From: Monoplex corrugatus
Lineage: Eukaryota; Mollusca; Gastropoda; Littorinimorpha; Ranellidae
DNA length: 64,000 bases
NCBI GenBank assembly: GCA_030674185.1
Contig: CM060306.1
Location: 315,001-379,000, forward strand
Direction: 5' to 3'
The notes beneath the pieces were generated by a model, which was not told where the DNA came from, ran no database searches, and saw only the letters and a program-made list of their open reading frames with translations. How positions within the stretch are numbered: position 1 is the first letter of the stretch; the number at the start of each line of letters is the position of its first letter. The position numbers were made by a program, and so were the translations under genes. Shown one piece after another: positions 44,850 through 55,140 of the stretch.

Positions 44850-46440
44850 TGTCAAGTATTCCGTGTTACTGTTAATGAATAAAGTGACCTTACTTGTCAA
44901 GTGTTCTGTGTTACTGTTAATGAATAAAGTGACCTTACTTGTCAAGTGTTCTGTGTTACTGTTAATAAATAAAGTGACCTTACGTGTCATGTGTTCTGTG
45001 TTACTGTTAATAAATAAGTGACCTTACTTGTCAAGTGTTCTGTGTTACTGTTAATGAATAAAGTGACCTTACGTGTCATGTGTTCTGTGTTACTGTTAAT
45101 AAATAAAGTGACCTTACTTGTCAAGTGTTCTGTGTTACTGTTAATGAATAAAGTGACCTTACTTGTCAAGTGTTCTGTGTTACTGTTAATAAATAAAGTG
45201 ACCTTACGTGTCATGTGTTCTGTGTTACTGTTAATGAATAAAGTGACCTTACTTGTCAAGTGTTCTGTGTTACTGTTAATGAATAAAGTGACCTTACTTG
45301 TCAAGTGTTCTGTGTTACTGTTAATGAATAAAGTGACCTTACGTGTCATGTGTTCTGTGTTACTGTTAATAAATAAAGTGACCTTACTTGTCAAGTGTTC
45401 TGTGTTACTGTTAATGAATAAAGTGACCTTACTTGTCAAGTGTTCTGTGTTACTGTTAATGAATAAAGTGACCTTACTTGTCAAGTGTTCTGTGTTACTG
45501 TTAATGAATAAAGTGACCTTACTTGTCAAGTGTTCTGTGTTACTGTTAATAAATAAAGTGACCTTACGTGTCATGTGTTCTGTGTTACTGTTAATAAATA
45601 AAGTGACCTTACGTGTCATGTGTTCTGTGTTACTGTTAATAAATAAAGTGACCTTACTTGTCAAGTGTTCTGTGTTACTGTTAATAAATAAAGTGACCTT
45701 ACGTGTCATGTGTTCTGTGTTACTGTTAATAAATAAAGTGACCTTACTTGTCATGTGTTCTGTGTTACTTTAATAAAGTGATCTTACTTGTCACGTGTTC
45801 TGTGTTACTTTAATAAAGTGATCTTACTTGTCATGTGTTCTGTGTTACTTTAATAAAGTGATCTTACTTGTCACGTGTTCTGTATTACTTTAATAAAGTG
45901 ATCTTACTTGTCATGTGCTCTGTGTTACTTTAATAAAGTGATCTTACTTGTCACGTGTTCTGTATTACTTTAATAAAGTGATCTTACGTGTCATGTGTTC
46001 TGTGTTACTTTAATAAAGTGACCTTACGTGTCATGTGTTCTGTATTACTTTAATAAAGTGATCTTACGTGTCATGTGTTCTGTGTTACTTTAATAAAGTG
46101 ACCTTACTTGTCACGTGTTCTGTATTACTTTAATAAAGTGATCTTACTTGTCATGTGTTCTGTGTTACTTTAATAAAGTGATCTTACGTGTCATGTGTTC
46201 TGTGTTACTTTAATAAAGTGATCTTACGTGTCATGTGTTCTGTGTTACTTTTATAAAGTGACCTTACGTGTCATGTGTTCTGTGTTACTTTAATAAAGTG
46301 ACCTTACGTGTCATGTGTTCTGTATTACTTTAATAAAGTGATCTTACGTGTCACGTGTTCTGTATTACTTTAATAAAGTGATCTTACGTGTCACGTGTTC
46401 TGTATTACTTTAATAAATAAAGTGACCTTACTTGTCACGT
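44850..46440. repeat. 45-bp then 40-bp minisatellite
   Basis: To about 45765 the unit is 45 bp: TTACTGTTAATGAATAAAGT, GACCTTACTTGTCAAGTGTT and CTGTG. From 45768 it is 40 bp, lacking five bases and with atcttac for accttac. The 45-bp half reads open on both strands over 250 codons, a consequence of a stop-free unit divisible by three. Each unit holds AATAAA on the plus strand. Confidence 0.95.
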
Positions 46441-46441
46441 G

Positions 46442-46845
46442 CCCTGTGATACTGCTCTCTTGTGAAAAAAGAACTGCACTGGCTTTCAGGAAAAGGAAGA
46501 ACTAAGTATAAAGTTGTCACACGCAGTTTTCAGTGTCTACGTTTGTATACCATGCCAACATATATGTCAGAAGTCCTCCTGCCCTACAACCTTTCCAAAA
46601 CTGTCAGGTCTCAAGAAGCCTCTCTCCTAGCCGTCCGTACTTCAGTTTCCTATAACTACCTGTAGAAAGAAAGTCTTCTCATTTTTGGCCCAACAACATG
46701 GAACTCCCTCCCACTGTCTTTACGACAAACCATAAATCTGCTCAGTTTTAAAAACATCCTAAAACATTTCACTTTCAGAAACATCTACAGAACTCATAAG
46801 AATAATATTCATAATATTTTTTTAAATCCAGCCATGTCGCAACTT
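46442..46845 (+). pseudogene. CR1/L2-like LINE, C-terminal ORF2 fragment
   Basis: The plus strand reads KKELHWLSGKGRTKYKVV, then YMSEVLLPYN, RSQEASLLAVRTS and, after an in-frame stop at about 46663, FGPTTWNSLPLSLRQTINLL and SFKNILKHFTF. This lines up with the C-terminus of family A (LHWLPVSKRIQYKL..., SWNKLPLSVRQQ, FKSALKTHLF), but is strongly diverged, so it is an older related family. It is followed by ccagccatg and a (TG)n tract, as in family A 3' ends. Confidence 0.75.
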
Positions 46846-46919
46846 CTCTGTGTGTGCACATGTGTGTTTGTGTTTGTGTTTCTGTGGGTGTGGATGTGTG
46901 TGTGTCTGTGTGTGCGTGC

Positions 46920-46957
<38 letters not shown>

Positions 46958-47017
46958 GTGTGTTTTCGCGTGTGTGTGTGCATGTGTGTGCATGTTTTCG
47001 TGTGTGTGTGTGTGTTC
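46846..47017. repeat. (TG)n microsatellite
   Basis: TG-rich run with CG and TTTG interruptions, ending at the 3' terminus of the family D LINE. It may be the 3' microsatellite of the LINE fragment before it. Confidence 0.95.
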
Positions 47018-47436
47018 GTTCGTTGCTTGATTTAACGTCTTTTCACTATAAGTGATATTAGACGGGAAAAATGGCATGGAGGATGAAATAAGGGGGGGGG
47101 GGTGTGGAGGGGAGAGGGGAACAGAGTAAGGGACGTAAAAAAAAAAATTAAAAGGAAGCGGCAAGGTCTTAAGAAAAAGGATATGGATGAACAGAGAAAT
47201 GAAACTAGAACAACGCTAACATCAATAATGTAAAAGAAAAATCGTCATAAAAACAAAACAAAACAAAAATAATCATAATTATAATAATAATCTTAAAGTA
47301 ACCCATTAACAGGACTGTGAACCAATGATTCTGAAATTTTAACTAACAAAACTTGATCCGATACTACTTCTTTAAAATGCGTTTCAAGATAGTTTCCTTG
47401 TGTAAACGTCTTTGGTAAAAAGGAACGAAGCTTTCT

Positions 47437-48684
47437 TCAGTAAAACAAACAGTGATACAATGTGAATTGTTCGCCACAAATACATAAAACGTTACAATAT
47501 TTTGTTTTCAAAGCGTTCAGTTGAATGCGAAAATATGTCATAACAATTAATCTCAAATGATATAACGAGGAATACTGCAAATTTTTACAGATATTTTGAA
47601 CTGAAAGTTTGATTCTTTTTTGAGACACAAATTTTTCATTTAAATGTTCATGAAATCGAATCCATGATGATAATTCTAGCGAGTTGTAAGCTTCTTTTAC
47701 CGAGGTGTTAACATGTAATTCTATGGAATTTTCAGAATGGAGGGCACCGGATTTAGCTGCTCTGTCAACTATGTTGTTGCCATGAAGACCAACATGAGAA
47801 GGCACCCAGCATAAATTGATTTCCGAACCATTTATCTTTAAACAATGTATTAGATGATTTGCCTCAATAATTAAGTCAGGTCTTGTGTCTGTATCAAAAG
47901 ACTGTAAGGCATATAATACAGATTTTGAATCAACAAAGAGAACCACTTTGAATGACACAGGCCGAAGGCTTATTAAATAATGCAACGCTTGAACAACAGC
48001 GACCAATTCTGCTGTATATATAGATACATTTGCCCCAATGAAAAAAGACTTTTTAATGTTAAATTTTGGAACATAAAAGGCTGCTCCAGCGCTCTGGTTT
48101 GCTAAGACTGACCCATCGGTAAAAATGTGAAGGTGGGTACGGTACTTTTCATCGATGTGTTCACAAGCTGTGGATAGCGTAATGTTGACATTATCATCTT
48201 TTTTAACTTTTGCATAATCGAGATCAAATGTGGCCTTTAGCATTTCCCATGTAGGGATAGGCGTTATCGTTGGTTTCTCAGCTATTTCATCCATTGTTAT
48301 GTTGGACTGTTTGATCAGGCCAGATATGTAAGTTGCGGCTGTAATTTGTGATGAAATGTTTTTTGCTCGTTTTGGAAAGTCAGTATCAGATCTGATCTTA
48401 ATTTCTTTGCTCACAAAATTATCCACTTGTGAAGTAGTTCTAATTGCAAACTTTGCTGTAGCTAACTCACGATGGTTGTTTAAAGGTAGAATTCCAGCAA
48501 CTTTGTACGGTTCCAGAGTAGAAGCATGAGTTGGTACACCTAGTGCAATTTTAAGACTTTTGCAGTCCAAGCTCTGAATCTTTTTTAGTAAATATTTGGG
48601 TGCATTGAAGAAAACTTCTTGCGCGTAGGATAATTTAGACCTGACCAGCGCTGTTGACAGATGAATCAGTATATTTGTATCCAT
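47437..48684 (-). pseudogene. family D RT thumb, RNase H and C-terminal Cys motif
   Basis: A 415-codon frame. Residues 1-150 are the post-RT linker (LVRSKLSYAQEVFFNAP, ALGVPTHAST). Residues 185-310 form an RNase H domain with all four acidic catalytic positions: D190 (IFTDGSV), E226 (YTAELVA), D252 (FVDSKS) and D307 (HGNNIVDRAAK), plus WVPSHVG. It would degrade RNA in the RNA/DNA hybrid. The end has CICGEQFTLYHCLF, like the Cys/His tail of I-type elements. The domain itself is undamaged although the element is broken upstream. Confidence 0.88.
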
Positions 48685-48687
48685 TCC

Positions 48688-49272
48688 CTAGGGTAATTTG
48701 CTTATTATCTTTAGAAAATTTAAGGTTTTTCGCGCTTTTGTTAAAATATAATCAAAATGGACATTCCAGCTTAATTTGGACGTGATGTAAACTCCCAGGA
48801 ATTTTACGACCTGTTTGTAATTTAACACTTCACCAAGCAATTTGAAAGTAGGCAAGTTATTTGAGTTACCACCAGGATCAAACAGCATCATGTTAGTTTT
48901 TTCTGCTGACAACGACAGCCCATTTTCTAACATATAGTTTCCAAGATTATCAAGATCAATTTGATACAACTTCCTGATGTAATTTCGCGTTCTCTGTGGA
49001 GTTGTCTTTTTTAAAGTGATATTCATCCAAGTGCATATATCATCAGCGTACTGTACTAAAACAACACGATTTGAAAGAGCTTTAGGAAGATCCTGTATAA
49101 GGATATTAAATAAAATAGGTGCTATCACTGAACCTTGTGGAATCCCCATGTCGAGGCATCGTGAAGAAGAATAACTAGCTCCCACTCTTGCCTGAATTGT
49201 TCTATTAGTTAAAAAAGATTTAATGTAATTGAACATATTGCCCGATAAACCAACAGATTTTAGCTTGAACAA
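48688..49272 (-). pseudogene. family D reverse transcriptase, palm
   Basis: A 194-codon frame with DMGIPQGSVIAPILFNILIQ (residues 41-60), YADD at 75-78 (VLVQYADDICTW), then LSLSAEKTNMMLF and VVKFLGVYI. Separated by frameshifts from the RT fingers upstream (49676-49260) and the RNase H frame downstream. Confidence 0.87.
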
Positions 49273-49700
49273 TAAACGTTATGCCAAACTTGATCGTAAG
49301 CTTTTTTCACATCAAAGAAAGTAGCTAAAACACTTTTTCTGCGGGCAAACTGTTGTTTGATCTGAGTTGTAAGTTTAACCAGGTGCTCAACTGCGGATCT
49401 TCCTTTTCTAAAACCTGCCTGGTTTACCGGAATAACGTTATTTTTATCACAGTAGTATAAAAGTCTGTTTAAGACCAATCTTTCCATTAGTTTGCTTGTG
49501 TGGGACGTCAAAGCAATAGGTCTGTAACTGTTTTTATCGGTTTTCGATTTTCCTGTTTTTAAGATTGGTATAACTATAGACTTTTGCCAGATTTGTGGCA
49601 CAGTTCCGGTAACCCAGCATTTCTGCAAAATTTTGTGTAGGAAAATAAGGTAGTTTTCAGGGAGATGTTTAATCATTTCAGTCGAAAGTGCATCAACACC
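49260..49700 (-). pseudogene. family D reverse transcriptase, fingers
   Basis: The frame reads MIKHLPENYLIFLHKI, SIVIPILKTGK, YRPIALTSHTSKLMERLV, NQAGFRKGRSAVEHL and TFFDVKKAYDQVWH, the fingers and first catalytic Asp of a non-LTR RT. The frame is lost just after VWHNV, where the palm frame takes over. Confidence 0.85.
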
Positions 49701-50794
49701 TACCGAACTCTTTTTGTTGTGTAGAGACAGTACTGTGTTTTTTTTAGCTCTTCTAAGGTGATTGGAGAATTAAACCAGAGATCATTCTGTGGTACTGGAT
49801 CAGTGTAGATTGGGTTGTAATCTTCCATTTCTCTGTGATGTTTGCAGTCAGGAGATAAACCTTCAACTTTACTGTTTTTGGCGAACAGATCCACAAAAGT
49901 TTCTGCTTTGTCCATGTCTGAAGGAAATGTGTTACATGTTTCAATCATTATCGGACACCTAGGTAAGTTGGTTCCATCCTTCATTTGTTTCATTTTCGTC
50001 CAGACTTTATGGAAATCTTTGAAATCTGAAATTTCTTTTGTGCAGAATGATGCCCAATAATCTTTCTTTGCTTCAGCAATGATTTTGTTACATTGGATGT
50101 TAGCTTTTTTCATTTCGACATGATCCTCAGGTTTCCGGCTTTTGATGTAGATTTTGAATTTCTCCCTTTTATATTGAACTGCTTTCTCACATGCCTCTGT
50201 CCACCAAACATTACCCAATCGATTATTTGATCTAGAAGATTTGAGTTTCGGAATCGATAGGTCTGCAACGGCTAAAATTGACTCTTGGAATTCAGAAAAC
50301 ATAATGTCTACATTTTCACTTTCATAATGTCTGTAATCTTGATTAGCTAGAGCAGTTCGAAATAAGGACCAGTCAGAACGCTTGTAATTATATTTTGGAA
50401 TAATTTCAGGAGAGCTGTCTTTCATCCTGATGTTTTTGTCAGTTATGGTTATGATGATAGGTAGGTGATCGCTTCCCAAAGTGTCTCTGTGAGTTTCCCA
50501 GGTACAGGATGGTGCTAATTCTGGTGAGATTAGAGACAAATCGATGGCTGTCGCCCTGTGTTTGGAAACATCAGGGATCCTAGAGACACTACCATCATTT
50601 AGAAGGTAAAGCGAACTATCAACGATATTTTCTACCAAACGATTGCTCGTAACAGTAGAACAGTTCTTTTCCCAAAATGGGGAATGGGAATTAAAGTCTC
50701 CACCTATTAGCCATTTACCACGCTGCTGATCTTGGATAGTGCGCAGCCATTCTGTGTTGTGGTCATTTGGACCTGTTGGTAGGTAGACTGACAA
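49700..50794 (-). pseudogene. family D endonuclease
   Basis: A 364-codon frame starting inside the endonuclease: SVYLPTGPND, WLIGGDFNSHSPFW (GDFN), SRIPDVSKHRATAIDLSLIS and GSDHLPIII (SDH), the last three catalytic motifs. A lysine- and tryptophan-rich linker follows towards the RT (NVWWTEACEKAVQYKR). The first ~100 residues of the domain are absent. Confidence 0.87.
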
Positions 50795-50812
50795 AACGTT
50801 AATGTTTAAAAA

Positions 50813-50813
<1 letters not shown>

Positions 50814-50856
<43 letters not shown>

Positions 50857-50873
50857 GTGGTGTGTGTGTGTGT

Positions 50874-50919
<46 letters not shown>

Positions 50920-50934
50920 GTGTTGTTGTGTGTG

Positions 50935-50966
<32 letters not shown>

Positions 50967-51084
50967 TTTCGTGTGTGTGTGTTTGTGTGTGTGGATGTGT
51001 GTGTATGTGTGTGTGTTTATGTATATTTTGTGTATGTATCGTGTGTGTGTATGTGTGTGTGTATATGAGTGTGTGCATCTGTCT

Positions 51085-51125
<41 letters not shown>

Positions 51126-51310
51126 TGTGTGCGTGTCTGTGTGAGTCTGTGTTTGTGTGTGTGTGTGTGTGTGTGTCTGTCTGTCTGTCTTTCTGTCTGT
51201 GGATGTGAGTGTATGCATCTGTGTGTGTCCACGTGTGTATGTATGTGTGTGTGCGTGTCTGTGTGAGTCTCTGTGTGTATATATGTGTCTGTCTGTCTGT
51301 CTATCTGCGA
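50814..51310. repeat. long (TG)n microsatellite
   Basis: About 500 bp of TG dinucleotides with TTG, TATG, TCTG and CATG interruptions, ending in (CTGT)n. Abuts the truncated 5' end of the family D LINE. Open frames here are repeat artefacts. Confidence 0.97.
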
Positions 51311-51520
51311 GTATGAAATATCTGAGTTCATCAAAAGATTTATACATGTTTCAATCGTCCATATCCTTTGTGGACTAGTGGTGTTACCACCTGCATTTGA
51401 TCTGTTTTTGGTTTTGATGAACTGACCATGTTCGTGGAGTATTCGTTAAGTAACTGACTGACCATGTTTACACCGCTTCTGCTTATTATATATGTACACA
51501 TTAACTCTCCTCTCCACCCT
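51311..51520. other. spacer without a recognisable gene
   Basis: About 210 bp of unique intronic sequence. Confidence 0.5.
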
Positions 51521-51521
51521 C

Positions 51522-51538
51522 CCGTGTGTGTGTGTGTG

Positions 51539-51590
<52 letters not shown>

Positions 51591-51645
51591 CATGGGTGTG
51601 TGTGTTTCATGGGGGTGTGTGTGTGTGTTTCATGGGTGTGTGTAT
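51522..51645. repeat. (TG)n microsatellite and a short TTTCATGGG repeat
   Basis: TG run (51522-51588) followed by three copies of a TTTCATGGG(GG)TGTGTG motif. Confidence 0.9.
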
Positions 51646-51759
51646 AAAAGACATGAAAATATAAACTGACAGGTACATTTTTCTTCCTTATATTTTCAGT
51701 TTGGACAAGAGTCCTATTACCTATTTCTGGTTTCGTGGTATGATCTGTTGTTGTTCTTC

Positions 51760-52230
51760 ATAAACTATATTCATACTGCATGAATGTATGTATTCGACTG
51801 ACTATGTTTACACTTGATTAATGAATGTGTCTGAACGAGTATGTTTACACTACATTAATGAACACATTCAACAGACTGGGCTTACATAAGATTCCAGGAA
51901 ATCACGAATATAGAATCATAACGCATATTTAATACAATTAGACAAGACAGGCACCAAGTGGCCTTTGTCAAGCGTAAACGTAACACAACAAAGAACATAC
52001 ATCAAGTAATAAATATACAAATTAGGAGAGAAGGAGCAAACATTACCTGCTGCTTCGTTCAGTGGGAGAAAAAAACTAGATTTCTGAATGTAACTGACTG
52101 ACTATATTTATACTGCATTGATGTATGTATTCGACTGAGTGGACTTATTGTAGATTACTGTGTGTACTTGACTATGTTTACACTGCAGTAATGTATGTGT
52201 CTAACTGACTATGTTGACACTTCATAAAAA
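51760..52230. repeat. old degenerate minisatellite, about 45 bp
   Basis: Loose repeats of GACTGACTATGTTTACACT and CATTAATGTATGTATTC, much eroded. Interrupted by the short dispersed element at 51941-52063. Confidence 0.55.
51941..52063 (-). repeat. short dispersed element, copy 2
   Basis: The minus strand matches 3440-3570: AACGAAGCAGC, CTTCTCTCCTAATTTGTAT, ACGCTTGACAAAGGCCACTT and CTGTCTTGTCT. Here the second GGCC and the GAAA box are lost (ggtgcc), so the central hairpin is broken. Confidence 0.6.
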
Positions 52231-52540
52231 ATATCAGTGACAGACCTAAGTCCTGACAAAGCCTCCAACACGTAAAACCATCAACAAGACACGTTGTTAG
52301 AGAAGAGTTGTCGACAAGACCAGACGCACCATGATCAGAAATACAGCAAAATCAGAGAAATTGTAGGAGCAACACCAGTCCCCCATCGTATTCATCGTAA
52401 ACTGCATCACTACCAGCTGGCTGAAGGAGCATAATTTTATTTCATTATATTACTATAAAGATGTTTGGATTTAAGCCAGAGACACGCCAAGGAAGACCTG
52501 GATTAATGTCATGACATCATACGGCGTTTCTCTACTTCTG
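52231..52540. other. spacer without a recognisable gene
   Basis: About 310 bp of unique intronic sequence before the 40-bp array. Confidence 0.5.
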
Positions 52541-53298
52541 GTGTTTCAGTTCACTATTGATCATCAGCTCTTTCTACCTGGTGTTTCAGTTCACTATTGA
52601 TCATCACCTCTTTCTACCTGGTGTTTCAGTTCACTATTGATCATCAGCTCTTTCTACCTGGTGTTTCAGTTCACTATTGATCATCACCTCTTTCTACCTG
52701 GTGTTTCAGTTCACTATTGATCATCACCTCTTTCTACCTGGTGTTTCAGTTCACTATTGATCATCACCTCTTTCTACCTGGTGTTTCAGTTCACTATTGA
52801 TCATCAGCTCTTTCTACCTGGTGTTTCAGTTCACTATTGATCATCACCTCTTTCTACCTGGTGTTTCAGTTCACTATTGATCATCACCTCTTTCTACCTG
52901 GTGTTTCAGTTCACTATTGTTCATCAGCTCTTTCTACCTGGTGTTTTAGTTCACTATTGATCATCACCTCTTTCTACCTGGTGTTTCAGTTCACTATTGA
53001 TCATCACCTCTTTCTACCTGGTGTTTCAGTTCACTATTGATCATCAGTTCTTTCTACCTGGTGTTTCAGTTCACTATTGATCATCAGCTCTTTCTACCTG
53101 GTGTTTCAGTTCACTATTGATCATCAGCTCTTTCTACCTGGTGTTTCAGTTCACTATTGATCATCAGCTCTTTCTACCTGGTGTTTCAGTTCACTGTTGA
53201 TCATCAGCTCTTTCTACCTGGTGTTTCAGTTCACTATTGATCATCACCTCTTTCTACCTGGTGTTTCAGTTCACTATTGATCATCAGCTCTTTCTACT
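52541..53298. repeat. very uniform 40-bp minisatellite
   Basis: Nineteen copies of an exact 40-bp unit: TCATCACCTCTTTCTACCTG and GTGTTTCAGTTCACTATTGA. Almost the only variation is a C/G switch in atcaCctc/atcaGctc, plus single changes at 52920, 52946, 53048 and 53196. TGATCA occurs in almost every unit. Confidence 0.97.
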
Positions 53299-53309
53299 GT
53301 GACACTCGT

Positions 53310-53745
53310 GAAAATACAAGACGAGGCAAACAAGTGTTCTGTCATCGATACAAACTGAACATTGTGAACAGACAGAAGAAAGATGAAGTACATACATGTA
53401 CAGTGTTCTGTCATCGATACAAACTGAACATTGTGAACAGAGCAAAGAAAGATGAAGTACATACAGTGTTCTGTCATCAATACAAACTGAACATTGTGAA
53501 CAGAGCAAAGAAAGATGTACATACAGTGTTCTGTCATCGATACAAACTGAACATTGTGAACAGGCAGAAGAAAGATGAAGTACATACAGTGTTCTGTCAT
53601 CAATACAAACTGAACATTGTGAACAGAGCAAAGAAAGATGTACATAAGTGTTCTGTCATCGATACAAACTGAACATTGTGAACAGGCAGAAGAAAGATGA
53701 AGTACATACAGTGTTCTGTCATCAATACAAACTGAACATTGTGTC
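53310..53745. repeat. about 60-bp minisatellite reaching the exon 1 donor
   Basis: Seven copies of a 57- to 66-bp unit with GTTCTGTCATCGATACAAAC, TGAACATTGTGAACAG and AAGAAAGATG(AAG)TACATA. The last copy merges into the exon 1 donor: gaacattgtg|tcac replaces gaacattgtgaacag. Confidence 0.93.
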
Positions 53746-53747
53746 AC

Positions 53748-53978
53748 CTTTACTGCGGGGAGGTGGGAGTGGCGGTCTGTCAGGTCGACCAGCCGCCAGC
53801 TGAGTACTGTCCTCGTGAGACTCTGTGGCCTCCAGACTGCTGACAGACTTGTGTGGTCGTGGTGGTAGTGATGGTGCTATCAACGGTGTGACACGCAGCG
53901 CTGGTTCACTGTCCACTCGGCCTCTGGGTCTAGGGACTGACGCCAGGGTCATTTCTTCATAGTCCTCTGTGTCAGATC
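53748..53978 (-). CDS. host gene, exon 1 of those in the window: YxxM/SH3-ligand segment, candidate PI3K adaptor (BCAP/Dof-like)
   Basis: 231 bp with acceptor catctcatggcag and donor AGTAAAG|gtgaca, phase 1 at both ends. The ATG in the acceptor is intronic, so earlier exons must exist beyond the window. It encodes 76 residues: SDTEDYEEMTLASVPRPRGR at the start and RPDRPPLPPPRSK at the end, with APSLPPRPHK between. DYEEM is a YxxM motif, the ligand of PI3K p85 SH2 domains when phosphorylated. PPLPPPR and LPPRP are SH3-ligand types. With the helical segment of exons 3-4 and the Ser/Pro tail of exons 5-8 this suggests a cytoplasmic scaffold that links tyrosine kinases to PI3K, such as BCAP/PIK3AP1, BANK1 or insect Dof. 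No domain outside these short motifs is present to prove it. Confidence 0.75.
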
Positions 53979-53999
53979 CTGCCATGAGATGTCATTTTA

Positions 54000-54840
54000 T
54001 GGGGAACAGTCACCGGTTTTACCTGGACTGTCCTCACTTACATCAGGCACTGTGGTCACTTTTACCTGGTGTTATCATCAGTTTTTACCTGACTTCACCA
54101 CTTATATCTGACACTGGTCACTTTTACCTATCACTGTCATCAGTTTTGCTTGGACTGTCCTCATTACATCTGACACTGTGGTCATTTTTACCTATCAATG
54201 TCATATGTTTTACCTGGCTGTCACCACTTACATCTGACACTGTGGTCACTTTTACCTATCAATGTCATCTGTTTTACCTGGACTGTCCTCATTACATCTG
54301 ACACTGTGATCACTTTTACCTATCAATGTCATCTGTTTTACCTGGACTGTCCTCATTACATCTGACACTGTGGTCATTTTTACCTATTAATGTCATTTTT
54401 TACCTGGCTGTCACCACTTACATCTGACGCTGTGGTCACTTTTACCTATCAATGTCATCAGTTTTACCTGGACTGTCCTCATTACATCTGACACTGTGGT
54501 CACTTTTACCTTGCACTGTCATCAGTTTTACCTGGCTGTCACCACTTACATCTGACACTGTGGTCACTTTTACCTTGCACTGTCATCAGTTTTACCTGGA
54601 CTGTCCTCATTTACATCTGACGCTGTGGTCATTTGTACCTATCACTGTCATCAGTTTTACATGGACTGTCCTCACATTAGGCACTGTGGTCACTCTTATC
54701 TGGAATGTCCTCATTTATACCTGGCGCTGTAACCGGTTTTATCTGGACTGTCATCATTTATACCTGGTATCGTGATCAGTTTTACGTGGCACTGACATGA
54801 TTTATACCTGGCACTGTCATCAGTTTTACCTGAAAGTGAT
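54000..54840. repeat. about 64-bp minisatellite beside the exon 1 acceptor
   Basis: About 13 copies of a unit of about 64 bp built from GTCATCAGTTTTACCTGG, ACTGTCCTCATTACATCTGA and CACTGTGGTCACTTTTACC, with many small deletions. It starts about 25 bp upstream of the acceptor. Confidence 0.92.
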
Positions 54841-55140
54841 GCATGGGAATGTTACAAAAGTTACCCAGTTTTCTCTATGTTTAAAAGACAAGGACTGAAG
54901 TCTCAGCATTTCTGACAATGACAAAACACTGGACATACTGCACAAAGTCCATGATTTCTGTCATACAAAATACGTTTCACGAATTCAAATAAAGTCACAG
55001 CTATGTCTGACACATCACAACACATCACTCCGTTTTCCCTGGAAGGAATATACGTATATAACAAGATTAATACGCGTGTGCTTTGTAGTAAGACATCATC
55101 AGCAACATAGTGCTCGCAGGTGTGTGAACAGGTATCAGAT
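54841..55140. other. spacer without a recognisable gene
   Basis: About 300 bp of unique sequence upstream of exon 1. I found no splice-flanked frame that I could support. Confidence 0.5.

Larger units (their letters stand above)
47018..50813 (-). mobile_element. family D LINE (I/Nimb-like, with RNase H), 5'-truncated
   Basis: A minus-strand LINE of about 3.8 kb with endonuclease, reverse transcriptase and RNase H, ending in GACGTTAAATCAAGCAACG and (GAAC)n at 47018-47030. Bounded by (TG)n on both sides (46846-47017 and 50814-51310). A single-copy RNase H C-terminal to the RT is the mark of the I superfamily (I, Nimb, Ingi and others). At least three frameshifts break the coding region. The 5' end is inside the endonuclease. 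Confidence 0.9.

Noticed and set aside
44987..45773. 250-codon frames on both strands in the 45-bp array
   Set aside because: The unit length is divisible by three and lacks stops, so both strands read open. The peptides (NSNTEHLTSKVTLFI, VLLLMNKVTLLVKC) only mirror the unit.
46850..51270. VCVCV- or HTHTH-type frames in TG/CA tracts
   Set aside because: Dinucleotide repeats read open in several frames. There is no other evidence for coding.
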